NCBI GenBank assembly: GCA_011503125.2
Contig: WWBZ02000062.1
Location: 1,550,001 to 1,614,000, forward strand
Direction: 5' to 3'
DNA: 64,000 bases
Source: Botryosphaeria dothidea
Taxonomy: Eukaryota > Ascomycota > Dothideomycetes > Botryosphaeriales > Botryosphaeriaceae
Within the stretch, counting starts at the first letter, position 1. Each line of letters begins with the position of its first letter. The notes beneath the pieces are model-generated. The model saw only the letters and a list, made by a program, of their open reading frames with translations. It was not told the origin of the DNA and searched no databases. Of the stretch, positions 19,817 through 31,997 are shown piece by piece. Both the position numbers and the translations under genes were made by a program.

Positions 19817-22800
19817 ATTCCTCCTTGCTGGCTGCTGATTTCCCCGTTAGTCACACAGCGCCACGGAGAAATACAAGCGTATCCGACCCATGACACATCT
19901 CTGAATCATCCACCCACCCACGCTGACCGCCTGCCTCGCCTGCATCTGATAATCTATGTGTATACCGCCGCGGCGGCATCATGGCCGCTAAAGGGGAGAG
20001 ACAAAAAGTAAACCTCCTGACCGCTGCTCTTCTCTATAACGATGCATGACCACGACCACAATGCCTCACGAGTCGTGCTCGCCCCTCAACACCTGCTGCC
20101 CTCCCTTTTCCGACTCATGCCCCATCGCACCTACCTGCTCGTATGGCGAGGCGACCGAAACGGCAAGGGCGATACGCACGGAGTAAAGAACGAAAAACGA
20201 GACACAAGTGCCTCCCGCGATCCGCACTGCGCAGCAAATCAAAAAGTGCCGAGAGGAACCGAGACATACATGCGCGCATGCCCGCGGGGCCCGTCCCTCT
20301 CCCGCCAAGCCGAGCAGAAATAGGAAAGACATCTCGCTCAGCACCGGACCCTTTGCCGATCCGACTCGCTTTGCTGACCGGGTAGTGCGGCGTGTGCGAG
20401 GTGCTTGGACCTTCTGTCGCTCAATATTTGTAAAATGACCGCACCTACACCACGACTCGCGCTTCGCTATTACTGAGCATTTCTGCCTCGGCAGTTTTGA
20501 TCTGTGGCTTATCCCGTACTTGTCATTGCTTTCTTTTTTGTTGCTTGCGCGTCGGGGCGTGCGGCCACGGCGCCGCCGACGTCGAGAGCGACGTGAAGAT
20601 CGAGAACAACACCCGTTTGACTCGTGTGAAAAGCAGTCGCAACGGGCGGAGCACCGCAGTCCGTGTAGAATGAGGGCAAGCCGGATGCACTGCCATGGTC
20701 CACTACCCGCAAGCGCAGCCAAAAGTCCTTGACCGTTTAGCCAAGCAAAGAGGACACCGGCCAGAACGGAGAAGGACGAAGGCGGATATTCGAGGCCCGT
20801 ATTGCAGCCTACATGAGCGGAAATACAGCGCTTCCGATGGCATGCTCTCGAAGGCATGCCCAGATAGGGCAGTGCTGCTATGCCTCGGGCACTACTGGTG
20901 TGGTGGCGGAGGCCCTCGGAAGGCGGCGGAAGTCACAGCTTCTCTCCTCTCAAATCTCGGTCTCCCCCCTCTATAAAGAATTCTAGGTTAGCGGGGCGCA
21001 CGTGCTTGCGCACACGCCACGCACCTATCTCATGTCGAAGAAGGGAACACGAGGTCAGAATCCAAGCGAGTGAGTGCTCCAGAGAGAGAGGTTCGCTTGT
21101 GGATAGTTCCGTGGCAAGAGCGTCTGGATTGAAGGGATCTGGTGTTTCGCAGCCCTATAATCCGAGTAATATCAGCGAAATGCAGTGCGCATTGTGTATG
21201 CAATCCGCAAAAACAAGCGAGTGTTGATCAGCTGCCCTGCATGAAGCGTGGAGAAGAATGGAAGAGAGAGGGCATGAAAAAGAATAAGCTGTGACGTGCG
21301 GCTGGAAAAGTAATAACTGCCCGTCTGCTATAGCGCTAAGGAAAGACCAAGCATCATGGAGATTTACGATACCCTTCAAGCATACCCTCTCAGCACCCGC
21401 ATGCAAGCAACGGCGCCACGACGCGAGACCCAACTCCGGAGGACTGGTTTGACGTGTCAGGGTCTTGGTCGTACGGACGCTTGGATGGGAGAGAAGAGCG
21501 AGCTGGTCTCCGTCGTAAGCGAGAAGCAGCCGCGAAAGCGGGGTGGAGAGGCAGTCACTGGCCAGACGCTGCGATTAGTGTAAGCAGTTGCAAGGTGGAG
21601 CATGTCTGAGTACTGCAGCAGACTGGCGGTAACTAATCGTAGCGGCGGATGGGTAAAAGGGAAAATGGAGCTTTCCGAGCCAGCGCCACGGTCGCCGTCA
21701 AGCACCGCATACCAAGAGGAAATGCCCAATTCGGACGAGTCAAGGTGAGTAGGTAGTTCCTATCTTGGACAAGCGGCGGGTGAGGCTGCTAGCTTGTTGC
21801 GGCAATATAGATACAGTGATAGGTGTGGCCGTGTGACTAATGAGCTGCCGGAAACTAGGCCGTGTCGAAGAGAGCACATTTCGACGTCTAGTGGCGCAGC
21901 GCGCAGAAGGACGGGCTCGCGGCAGCCCAGAGCTTTCGTTGGGCTGTTTTGGATGCGAATTACGGCTCCGACAGTGCGTTAGGTGCCTTCTTGCACCCTT
22001 TGCCGAGGTGATTGGAAGTGCCGGATGGGCAGCACCAGCGATCAGCGACTCAGCGGCCTTCTGCGGCCTCGTTTCATGAGGCACCGGACCGCAGCCAGCA
22101 AAGACCATGAGCGGAGCAGCCGAGGAGAAAAAGAAAGGGGAAATGAGGCAATTGTGTGCTTGGGCAGAGAGATGGAGAAGAGAAGGAGATGAGGATGACG
22201 AACGGAAAAGTAGACAGGCACGCCTCACCGCCTTCTCAGTGCCCGGCAACTACTCCGCGCACCTACACGCTCGCTACGTACCCGCTGAATAACACACGCT
22301 GCCCTCCGCCTTGCTAATGCCCGCGTGCTGCTGATGCCCTGCCCCCGCCTCCGCAACAGCAGCCCGTCTGCCAATCCCACACGAGGCCGGCCTCTCTCCG
22401 CCCTGCCTCGCCCATCGCACCACTCACCAACACACACCGATGCCCTGTGGCGCACACCACGCCACCACCATCGCCAACCGACCAACCAAGCACGCAGCGC
22501 GCAGCAGCACGCACCTCCCGACAAGGGGCCAGTCAGCCCATCCCACCGTTTTCCCAATCGTCCCTCCCCCCTCCACTCGTACCCTCTCCACACTCTCGCG
22601 CGCAAATCTCGACCCCACAAGGTGGCCCAAACGCGCGGCCCGGTCTTACCTCCGGTGCATGCCATGGGCCGGGCCGGACCCGATCACACGTTGCTTCTCT
22701 GCCCTATTCTGCCCTGCCCACCCCCTTTCCCTCGCAGCCAATAATGCGCTTCCTTACCACAACCGTACCGCCCTCTGTCTCTCTTCTCCTATTCTCGCAT

Positions 22801-23743
22801 ATGTGCCGAGTCTTGCCGCGCTGCTGCAGCTGCCATTCTCTTATCACCTGTAGTTCATGGAAAGCGCGCACGACAATAGGCAGGCGACGTATGCGCGCGG
22901 CATGCGCTGGCCCGACTGGACACACGCCCGCAGCTGCGGATCCGCCGTCGCCCGTCTCGACGACGGCGACGACGTCGTCGTCACGCCAGCCGATGCCAGA
23001 GCCCTGGACGCGGTGGCCGGCTAGCTCCCCCCTTAGCTGCGCATTGGTGTGCACATCCAAGGCCGTAAAGAGACGAGAATGAAGAGCTCTCTGCGCTCTT
23101 TTCGGTACACTAGCGTGATCCGGATTCCGCAAGGGAAAGGGCGTCTTGTCTTGTGTGGATTTCTTTCTTTTTTGGGGCGGCAAGCTCCGTGCGCGCGGGA
23201 ACGACCAGCCAACCACCACGCGCAGCGCGCGACTCTGCCAGCATCCATGCAGACACACGCGCACGCATGCATTTGATGTATGCAGACGTCAGCGGTGTGA
23301 GAAACAATCGAGGGAGCGTTATATATGCACGCTGTAAGGCGAGCAGCCAGGTCGACTATCCAGCTGTCTCTCGTGGAAGCAGCGGTGAAGGAAAGGAACG
23401 ATTTGGTCGGTCAATCTAGGCCCGAGTGCTTCGCTCAACATGTGACGCCTGGCATCGTTATAATTGTGCGGCATACCTACTCTCCTCACTGAGTGACATG
23501 TAGTTACAATGAATCTGCCGTAGGGCTGTGCGGAACACGGGCAGAGAAAAACAATGCAAGAACAGGGACAGACCAACAACGGCTTAGAGATAGTAAGCAC
23601 ACTGTACCGGGATACCAGGCGAAAGTAGTGACGAACCGGGAAAAGATGGATTGTATTTGTGTACACCACTACAGAAACGCGTTATTTCAAGTTGCCGCAC
23701 CCTGTATCGTGTAATCCCGATCGGAAACTTGGTGAGGCTTCCT

Positions 23744-23754
23744 CCCCCCCCCCC
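23744..23754. repeat. Poly-C tract (about 11 C)
   Basis: This is a cytosine run followed by CTCTCTC. It is the second such tract in the gene-poor region. Confidence 0.85.
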
Positions 23755-24193
23755 TCTCTCCCATCTTGCTTGCATGGTGTACCGGCGGACCGGAGAGGAT
23801 TCATGCGGTTGATGACATTTCGTCTGACCGGCAGACCCGCTTGCCGGTGCAAGTCGCTCCCGGTCATCGCCCTCTCTGCCAACAATTCTTCTTCTCGGCA
23901 AGACGGCAGGATTCCAATTTTCTTTTTATCTTTCGCCTCATTATTTCTTCTTCCACGGTAGGGCTGATCATGCGATGAGCATTGAGATGGAAAGAAACGT
24001 GGTACATGAGCTATTCCAGGTGTTGGTGCACGCGAACAAATGCACTTGACGTCGATCGACAGTGCTGAGACACATAGAAGACACCTGACTGGTCAGGCCG
24101 TCTCTCCCTGTGCGGCCTTACCTACAGAGGGGTATCGCAGCTGACCGTTAGCGCCAGATGTGATTTTTCCACGGGTCATCAATGTAAGTGTTA

Positions 24194-24276
24194 TGGGGAG
24201 TGGAAGCATTCGTCTGGATGGATTTGCTCCCAAAAATGCAATACGCCTGCATCCGGACGAATGCTTCCACTCCCTA
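24194..24276. repeat. Long near-perfect inverted repeat (27-bp stem, 29-nt loop)
   Basis: Arms at 24194–24220 and 24250–24276 are reverse complements at 25 of 27 positions; the two exceptions (24215/24255 and 24195/24275) are T opposite G, which would pair as G·U in RNA made from the plus strand. The loop is 29 nt (24221–24249). A transcript could fold into an uninterrupted 27-bp hairpin, like a microRNA-like or small-RNA precursor, or the DNA could be the core of a miniature element or a binding site for a dimeric regulator. It has no protein-coding explanation. Confidence 0.9.
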
Positions 24277-25256
24277 CGAAGTTTTGCTTGCTGGAGGCCG
24301 TCGCCGCTAACCATCGGCTGCAATACCCTCCCCTGTACTCGCTGGCCAGACCTGGCTAGCACTCAGATCCGGAAAAATCTGACACACTTACAAGAACAGC
24401 ATGGAGCGACCAAGGCACTGAGCTGCAATTTGCGTTGCTGCCCATTACCATTCGTGAAACAAGCAACGTTGCTCAATAAGAAACTACAGTTCGTCGCAGC
24501 CTTAGGATTATCATGCCCTGCGACGACCATCAGGCAAGCGTCGCGCGAACCAGAGTCCCCTTTGTTTTGTCTGGATCCACCGATCGCGATAACTCCGTGT
24601 CCCAGTTTTGTTGGATTCAACCATCGATGGGGGTTTGTTTTGGGATGCTGGGATGTTGCCTCCCTTCGCACGTACCCCTCGTATAGTGTCTTCTCGCGAG
24701 GCTTAGCGTCTCCCCCGCTATTGCGCTGACTTACAGGTACAGACCCTGCACGTGCTCGAGCGTTTCCGTGCCCGCCTTATTGAAAGAGACAGAAGGGGGG
24801 GCCCACTTGGCTATCCACCACCCGGCGTGCCGCGAGTAGTTGTCAATAAATGATGAGGCGGGGTTTCTGACGGACGGATACGCGTTCTTTCTTGCCTAGC
24901 GCCGAGCGCGTCGAACTGGGAAAGACTCACATGGCAGATGGCTGCGGCCGCCGTCGGTACGCGATCCTGCCTGCTGCTTGCACCGCCATCGTGCCGAGTC
25001 GGCCCAATTCCTGCTCGGTCGGTCTGAGAGTCAAGACAAGGCGCACCGCAAGGCATCGGCAGCTTGTTCCAAACAGGAAACAAGAATGCCTCTACTGCAC
25101 CGCCGACTGCAGGAGCTGCGTCATCAGTTGTACGTGTGCAGTCGTCGTCAACACGATCGCGACCCAGCCTCGCTCTGCCAGGCTGTGTGAGGGTCTTGGT
25201 GATTTCGCTGTGAGATGAACGAGGGCTTGGCCTGGATCTGCAGGGTTGTGGGGGGT

Positions 25257-25269
25257 GGGGGGGGGGGGG
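25257..25269. repeat. Poly-G tract (13 G)
   Basis: A run of 13 guanines is preceded, one T away, by a shorter G run, so the segment at 25249–25269 is almost entirely G. It may form a quadruplex. It lies in the gene-poor region. Confidence 0.85.
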
Positions 25270-28200
25270 CGCAGGATTCTCGACTGCCCAGGCAGTGGAA
25301 GCTAGCTAATAACGGCCAGTTAACTTGGCGCCGTTGGCCATCACCCCCGCCGGAGATGGTGGACGCTCTTGGGCATCGTGGCTCGTGTTGAGAAGAAAAA
25401 CAAAAAAGGCACGACTGAGAGGAATTGCTTCCTAGCGCAGCCGAGCGGGACTTACTCCGTGGCGCCTCGTCCAGCGAAAGGCCCACCTGCATGCGTTGCA
25501 GCCCGGTGCGGGTGTTCCGCGCTGCGACTGCTGGAGTCGTCATTGAACGCGGCGGGGAGGGCGTGAGGCCCGACCAAAAGAGACCAGCTGATGGCCTCGC
25601 ATATGAGTGTGCTGCTAATTATTGGAATGCCTTTCTCCACTTCTATCTTCCATTCTGGGGGTGTGCCGGTCGGGTTGACCGCCGTTTTGAGGTGTATAGA
25701 GAAGGCATTGATTCTTCAGTATCTCTGGCCACTGACCGCGTCTTCAATCCGTCCGAAGCAGAGCCGGACCGCAGTCATGTGCTGCTCGATGAGTTGTACC
25801 GCTGCATGTTTCTTGCTGACGCTCCCCTTCTGATGGATGCTGTCGGTCGGTCTCGTCATTGATCTGTACATCGGTAGAATGCACAGCTCCCAGGGATCCA
25901 GTGAACGTGAATAGGGCATACGACCTGCCGTATCGACCTGACCACGATAGGTGCTGCGACGCCATCACATTTCGCATGGCGGGCAGGAAAGAGTCGGAGT
26001 TCCGTCGGCTATTTTCGCAGGCAAATGGCCATTGTCGAGCGCTTGCGTGCTCGCTCTCGTGTGCGCGTCCCTGCTATCTGCCATCTGTCTTCACCATCGG
26101 TTGATTTGTGGGGCGCTTTGCTTTTTGGCTTGCAGCAGATCTCCCAGCGTCCCGTTATCTGATGCGATCTGTAGTGTAACGTCGCACAGCGCAAGCGACA
26201 AGATCCTCCACGGCTGGGTGGAGAGGGGGGAATGGTCAAAGAGGGTGCTGGTCGTGATTACGAGTGGAAAGCTGGCGTTTTACGAGCAGTGTCTGGCAGC
26301 CGCAAGCATTCGCAGGAAGCGCAGCAACCGCAGCGAAGAAACATCCATACAGCGCTTGCGTCTGCAGCGAGAGCAAGCGAGGCCTCCTGTTGGTCGAGCG
26401 AACGCTCAGGAAGCTCTTCCCGCGCGCGGAGCGGAAGGCTAAGCAAGGACGGGACCATGGGACGGCTCGCCGTTGTGATCGGCTGCTGAAGGCCTGGCTG
26501 CTTTCTTCCCTTGCGGGCGGCTGTTGAGTGGGAGCCGATGCGATATGGTTCGTCCCAGGCTCGGTCGAAGGTCCTGCTTTGGTGTTAGCTTCATGCTTCG
26601 CCTACAACGTGGCTTAGCCTGTCGTCGGCCCCTCATGAGAAACTGGGGTTGGGCGCCCAAGAACGCCGCAGTGATATCTACAGCGGAGGCGTGAAAGCCC
26701 CGAGCACGACGACTATCGGCGGCAGAAAGTGGATCCGGCTAGATCTGGCAGGATCTTGATGGTGGTGGGGCGTGCTCGAATTCTAACGATGAATATGATA
26801 GGTAGCACGCTTCGTAAGATGAGATTCGCCGCTTCGAGCACGGTGGCTGGCCCTGCTCCTGGGCGCTGCAACTCTGCAACCAGCCTGGACTGAATTGCCT
26901 CCACGGCCAGTGCGTGATCGTTGTGTGTATGTCGTACGATTCTGCATTGGGGGGGACGCAGCGCCATGCAGATGACCTTGAGGGATGTTCGAATTGGCGA
27001 TTCTCGCATGGTCAGTGTACGAAGTGCATGCTCCGTGCAGTGGGCACGACGAATGAATGAGGCTGACGAACAGGCAACGGATTCAGGCAAACCTGGGCAA
27101 CCTGATTTCTGCCAGCCGCACGAAGCCAAGGAAGCATGTGGCATATACTGCTCACTTTTCCAATCAATTCGGAGGAATCCCCTGCGCCAGCCTGTTCGAT
27201 CGTGTTTCTCCTCGCCGCAGTGGGTATCTGCATTCTCCCGCAGTGCATCTCGATGTATGCTACTGCATTCCATGCTCCCAGCCCGGGCTGTCGGTCAGCG
27301 GCGTGTGCCGGTGACGAGTGCAATTGGGAAGTCGTCCGGCACCAACATCAGCGCTTGCGTGAAGAATTGCTAGGCGCGTCCCGGATGTGTCTCCCGTCTT
27401 CCGCGACCATGTTCTTACCCGGTCAACAGGCCAAACGAACCACTAGATGTGATCACGTCTTCTGTCTACACCCCCAACTTTCCACGAGGGGTGGTATTGG
27501 GTAGGTGAGTACAGTCACTACAACGTCAGATTAGCTTTATGCAAAAGGCGCGGAAGGGCCCGCCACCGCTGAGCCAGCGCTCACCGGCAGGAATATCTTG
27601 TTCCTCTGCGTGCATGTCTATCTCTGCTTTTGCTTGTTGAACCAGGAACATGTGGTATCGACGACTGGGTATTGTGGAAAAGAATTTGCTACAGCACTGG
27701 GAATCTGAGAGTTGCTAGATTGTCTTCCTCAAACGCGGTGACGTGCTGCGGCTCGACCACAATCTGAAAATGATCCTCTTCGTAAGATCAGTCGTATTCA
27801 TGCGGGACTGATATCAGAGATTCCTAGGCTCGGTCTGGTGAAGATCTGCGTGACGTAGGTTTGCACCATAGTCCGGCAGTACATGGCAAAGGGACAGTAA
27901 CTGGCACCAAACATCCAGTCACGTCTGGGCAAGGGTAAACGAACGGAGAAAAGTAAAGAGCAGATCTACATGGCTTGCGTATCGAATTCCTACCAAGAGT
28001 CACTAAAAAGACACTATCTGGCGCCCTGGGTGAAATTTCCAGTTCATGTATCCAGGAGCGGGCAGGAAGTCGCGCTTAGTCCATCAAAATCGGACAGTCG
28101 CTGTTCCAAGGCACGAGCGGCGGCGTTGCGGAGCATCACGGTCCTAAAGAAGAATGACCTGATGTGCCAACTTCACAGTCACAAGGAAAGAAAGCGGGAA

Positions 28201-31200
28201 TAAGCACAGCTCATCCGCGAAGAAACTAGACTGAAGATCCACCCGGGTTCCGCAATGCTCTATTGCTAAGTTTCAGAAAGCGAGAGAGGAGGTCGAGATG
28301 GCAAATGGCAGCTGCGAATGTCGGATTCGCCACTAGCTTAACTCTACTTCCGAGGTCGAAGGTCACTGGGATGCTGTTCGCCATGAAAGGTGCCGAATGC
28401 AACCATGTGCTGATAATTCGATGCGGCCTAGTGCTGCGCAATGGAAGACGTCTGGAAGGTCAGAATGTTTCCGTGATCTGCAGGAGCCGTTGCGACGCGT
28501 GCAGTAGGTGTAGCAGAAGCAGCCACGCTCGTCCGGACATTTGGAATGATCGTACCTGAAATGGGCGTCCTGGACGATCCTTTCTCATATCTGTAGAGTG
28601 TCGCGACCGGAGGCCTGCGGCATCGATGAGCTCGGCCTTCCCCTTCAAGCATGTCAGGGGAGCAGGATAGCGACTTGGTGGTTGAGGGCCTGCAGTCTTC
28701 CTGGAACAGGGCGGGGGCAGCCAACATCCCAGGCGGCTTGTGCATGACAGCCTGAAGAAGGCAAACGCCCAAGATCCGAACGATCCTAACGGGTTCGCGA
28801 TCGTTGCTGCCAGCATGCTGTTGGCTCTTCCGCCGCCGCCAGCTTGTCCCAGTCGCATTCATGATGTCAGCGCCGCCGCGTTGCAGAATCCAGACCTCCG
28901 ACAGTAGACGCCACACAAGCGTCCACAACCCCACTACGATAGCGCACGCACGTCTCAGGGAGGTCACCAGCAGCAAGGCGGAGGCAGAGCCGCGGGCAGC
29001 CATCAGGCCAGCACAAAAGGGCCGCCGTCGCCTTGGTGGAGGCGGCGGGGCGGCCCTCTGAGAACAGCGCGGCGAACCATGGTTCCTGGGGGCGTGCTTT
29101 CGAGGTGTCTAGCCCAGTGGCCAGCGGCCGTTAGACTTTTAGGTTGTTGACGGGACGGCCATCGTGAAACAGGGCCAGCATGCCAGATGGCACGTGTGGA
29201 GTGCGTAGGGCGGAGACAGGCGCCTCTGACAGGGCAGAGGCGTGGTTCATGTGTGCAAATATAGATCGACCGTCCACAGGGCAGTCACGCGAATGGGATG
29301 GCTGCCGCAGTGCAATTTGCTTGGGCAACGGGCTTGAGCGGCGCAATATACGCGGAGGTAGGTCCCGTGGGCCACGCTGTCTCAGCGAGGGGCCGTCGAC
29401 GTGGAGGTCCGCAGCGCCGGATTGCTTGATTCTGGATAGCCAGTGCGCCTGGTGTGAGAAGTCGTTCGATTCCGTTCAGGGCCCAAGAGGGTGACAGGGC
29501 GCTCAGGGCGCATTGTGCCGCGCGGAATCATCGTCACGGCGTCCACGAGCCGGCTAGCGCAGTAGTAACGCACGACGGCGTGCCTGAGCCCAGCAGTAGT
29601 GGTGGGCAACTCTGTAATGAGAAGGCGTCTCCACACGGACGTGATCGACTGCGATGGACGGTGCCCTCGCCAGATTACCCATGCCAGCCCATGAGCTAAG
29701 CAGAAGAATGTAATCTGGAGGCGTGATTCGTGGGCGCCAGCCACTTGCGTGCGGCCTCTAACAATAGTCAGTTTCGACGGGTCCGCCATAACAGCTAAGC
29801 ACACAGCTGGTGAAACGGTTCGCCAAGCGCGTCGCCGCGCTACTCGGGTAAGCGCCATGATCGCCGCGGGCGCACATTGGACGACGTGATGGGCGGAAGA
29901 GCGGCCCAGGTCGGGATGCGGGCTGGGGGAGCGCGGCCGGGCGCGGCGCGGCGGCCTTCAGGCTCGACACTGAGAGATCTGGCCTACGCAGCGCCGTCGG
30001 CCGGCCAGGGCGATGCTTTGGGCAAACTGAGCATTCCCCTGCGGTGCGGGCTGACTAGCACACGGTAAGGATTGACGAGGGCGCGCGCTGTCCTCCCAGC
30101 GCGGCGCGCATCGAGTAAGGCTGGAGGCTGGCGGGTAAGGATGGCGACGTGGTGCCTGGAGGCAGTCTTCTTCACGCAGGCATCCTGGCCCCCGCGACTA
30201 TTGGCCGCTACGCCGCAACGGGCCAGGTGCGTTTCGCCGAAGAGCTGCTCGGGAGCCGGGCGGGGCGCTGGGGAGTCGGGATAGAGCAGCCGTAGGGCCG
30301 ACTGGTGGTGCGGGAGCTTGGCCGGCCCTCATTGTCAGTGGTGTGTTTGGGCGATATTGCCGCGGGTTAGGTAAGCCGCGCATGGCCGGGAAGGCCAGAT
30401 AGACGAGGCCGCCAAGGGCTTGTCGCGCGCAGGCCGCGTTGCTTGTGATCGCGAGTCGCAGCAGCATGCTTACCGCGCGAGTCAGTCCGGAAGGAGGTGG
30501 AATACACGTACAGGGCGGCCGACAGTCAGCCAGCGGCGCCGCAGCGCACCACCCGCGGCCGTTGCGGCGCGTTCGCCAGTCGCCGTCGCGAGCGCCCTGC
30601 GGCTCGCGAGAATCGAGCGACTCTTGCGTCCGCCGGCTGCGCGCTGGTGCTGGGGGCCGCCCTCGCCATCAGCAGACCAGACCGGCCGCGCGCGACGTCT
30701 TCAGACGCAACGGCCGTCCGCGACTTGCCGACCTGGAGAAACCCTGCTCGCGCATCAGGGGTGTTTTCGTGAGGGGATGGTGCAGAGTGCAGGCGGCGGC
30801 GGAATTCGGAGATTTCTGCTGGCGTCGAGAGCACAGCCAGCCCTGCCAGCATGGAGGGCACCCAGCCCCACCACGCAGCTCGCCCCCGGCCGCCGGCGCT
30901 GTCGGAGCGAGGATCTGTGCCGGGATCTGCTCAGCAGCAGATCCTGACGCTATTTCGACCGCAGTAGCAGCAGCAGCAGCAGGCCCCCGTCCGGGCACCG
31001 CAAGCGCAGTGTGCTCTGGCACGCACCGCGCTGGTCCGCCGCGTCCGCCATGCGCTCCCCTCTCTGCGTACATCATCACAACCGCGCTGGCCAGCTAGTG
31101 CACGAAGCCCACGGGCCCGGCCCTCTAGCGACCAGCAGCGCACGCTCACAGCTCATTTCATTTCGAGGCGCTGGAATGGCGGCGTCGTGAAGCAGGCGGC

Positions 31201-31699
31201 TCACCACCTCTGCGCGCAACCAGCCAGCCTGCGTCGAGCGCTGCCCTCCTGCCCGCCGCAATTTGGCTTTCGCAACGGCGCGTCCTTTTCCTTCCAGAAC
31301 GACTCAGGAACCAACTCTCAGGCGGTTCGCACGCAGCTGGCGCCGACGCCTAACCACGGCCTGCCGGTAACGCAATCGGGGCCAACCTTTTTGTCGCCCT
31401 CGACGTCCGCTGTGCCTGAGCCTGTGCGTCGCTGGCCCTGCTGGATCGCCGCCGAGCCGCTGGCCAAGCAAGGGCCTCCAGTCAGGACCAGCTTGCCCAC
31501 CGCGCTCCGTATCGCAAAGCACCACGCCCCAAAGCGGTCCAATTCCTCGCGCACAGTCTTGCGCAGCCTCCCCAGCCGTTACCGGCAAACACCCGATCCC
31601 TGAAGCGGCATCGTCTGTGAGCAGCGACGTTTTGATCACCGTGCCGGGGAGAGGATCATCCCTACCCGCGACGTTAGGACTCGCTCTGCTATCGTTCAG

Positions 31700-31705
31700 C
31701 TTTAA
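31700..31705 (-). promoter_or_regulatory. Proximal TTAAAG candidate WOPR site
   Basis: CTTTAA on the plus strand is TTAAAG, the core of the Wor1-type motif, about 300 bases upstream of the proposed ATG. Only the six-base core matches. Confidence 0.15.
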
Positions 31706-31828
31706 GGGACCTCGCCGTCCTGCTCGAAAGCGTCATCGCTCCTCAGCACTCCGCCTCGACTTCCTCACTGCTCACACACTCCGCTGCAAGACGCATCCAC
31801 TCTGCTGAGCGCTGCTCGACACCGCCTC

Positions 31829-31833
<5 letters not shown>

Positions 31834-31862
<29 letters not shown>
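31834..31862. repeat. CT dinucleotide tract upstream of the WOPR gene
   Basis: About 14 TC repeats end about 135 bases before the proposed start codon. Pyrimidine tracts at this position are common in strongly expressed fungal genes, just upstream of transcription starts. It is also a microsatellite. Confidence 0.85.
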
Positions 31863-31864
<2 letters not shown>

Positions 31865-31997
31865 TCCCCGCCCTGCGCCCGCACCACGCTCCCCCACACG
31901 TGAGCCCACCAGCTGCCGCCGCCGGTGCTCCATCCAACCTCGCCGTCGCCGCACCGCGCTGCTCGCCCTAAGAGGACGCCGTGCCCCGTCGGCCTGA

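Larger units (their letters stand above)
16967..31997. other. ~15-kb gene-poor region upstream of the WOPR regulator gene
   Basis: Every ORF in these 15 kb is short, overlapped by equally long ORFs on the other strand, and made of Arg, Ser, Pro, His and Cys-rich sequence typical of GC-rich non-coding DNA. I found no domain, no coherent exon set, and no tRNA or rRNA. GC content is moderate to high, especially at 28.9–31.6 kb, so it is not a RIP-mutated transposon graveyard. Within it are a long inverted repeat (24194–24276), C tracts (18764–18780, 23744–23754), a G tract (25257–25269), TTAAAG-like sites and a CT tract next to the gene. I interpret it as extended regulatory or lncRNA-bearing DNA of the WOPR gene; this is inference. 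Confidence 0.65.

Noticed and set aside
20066..20857. 263-codon minus-strand ORF in the gene-poor region
   Set aside because: Arg, Cys and Ser-rich with no motif, overlapped by ORFs on the other strand; looks like non-coding GC-rich sequence.
30439..31098. 219-codon plus-strand ORF near the WOPR gene
   Set aside because: The block is CpG-dense and open in most frames; the product is Ala/Arg/Pro-rich without domain or splice structure.
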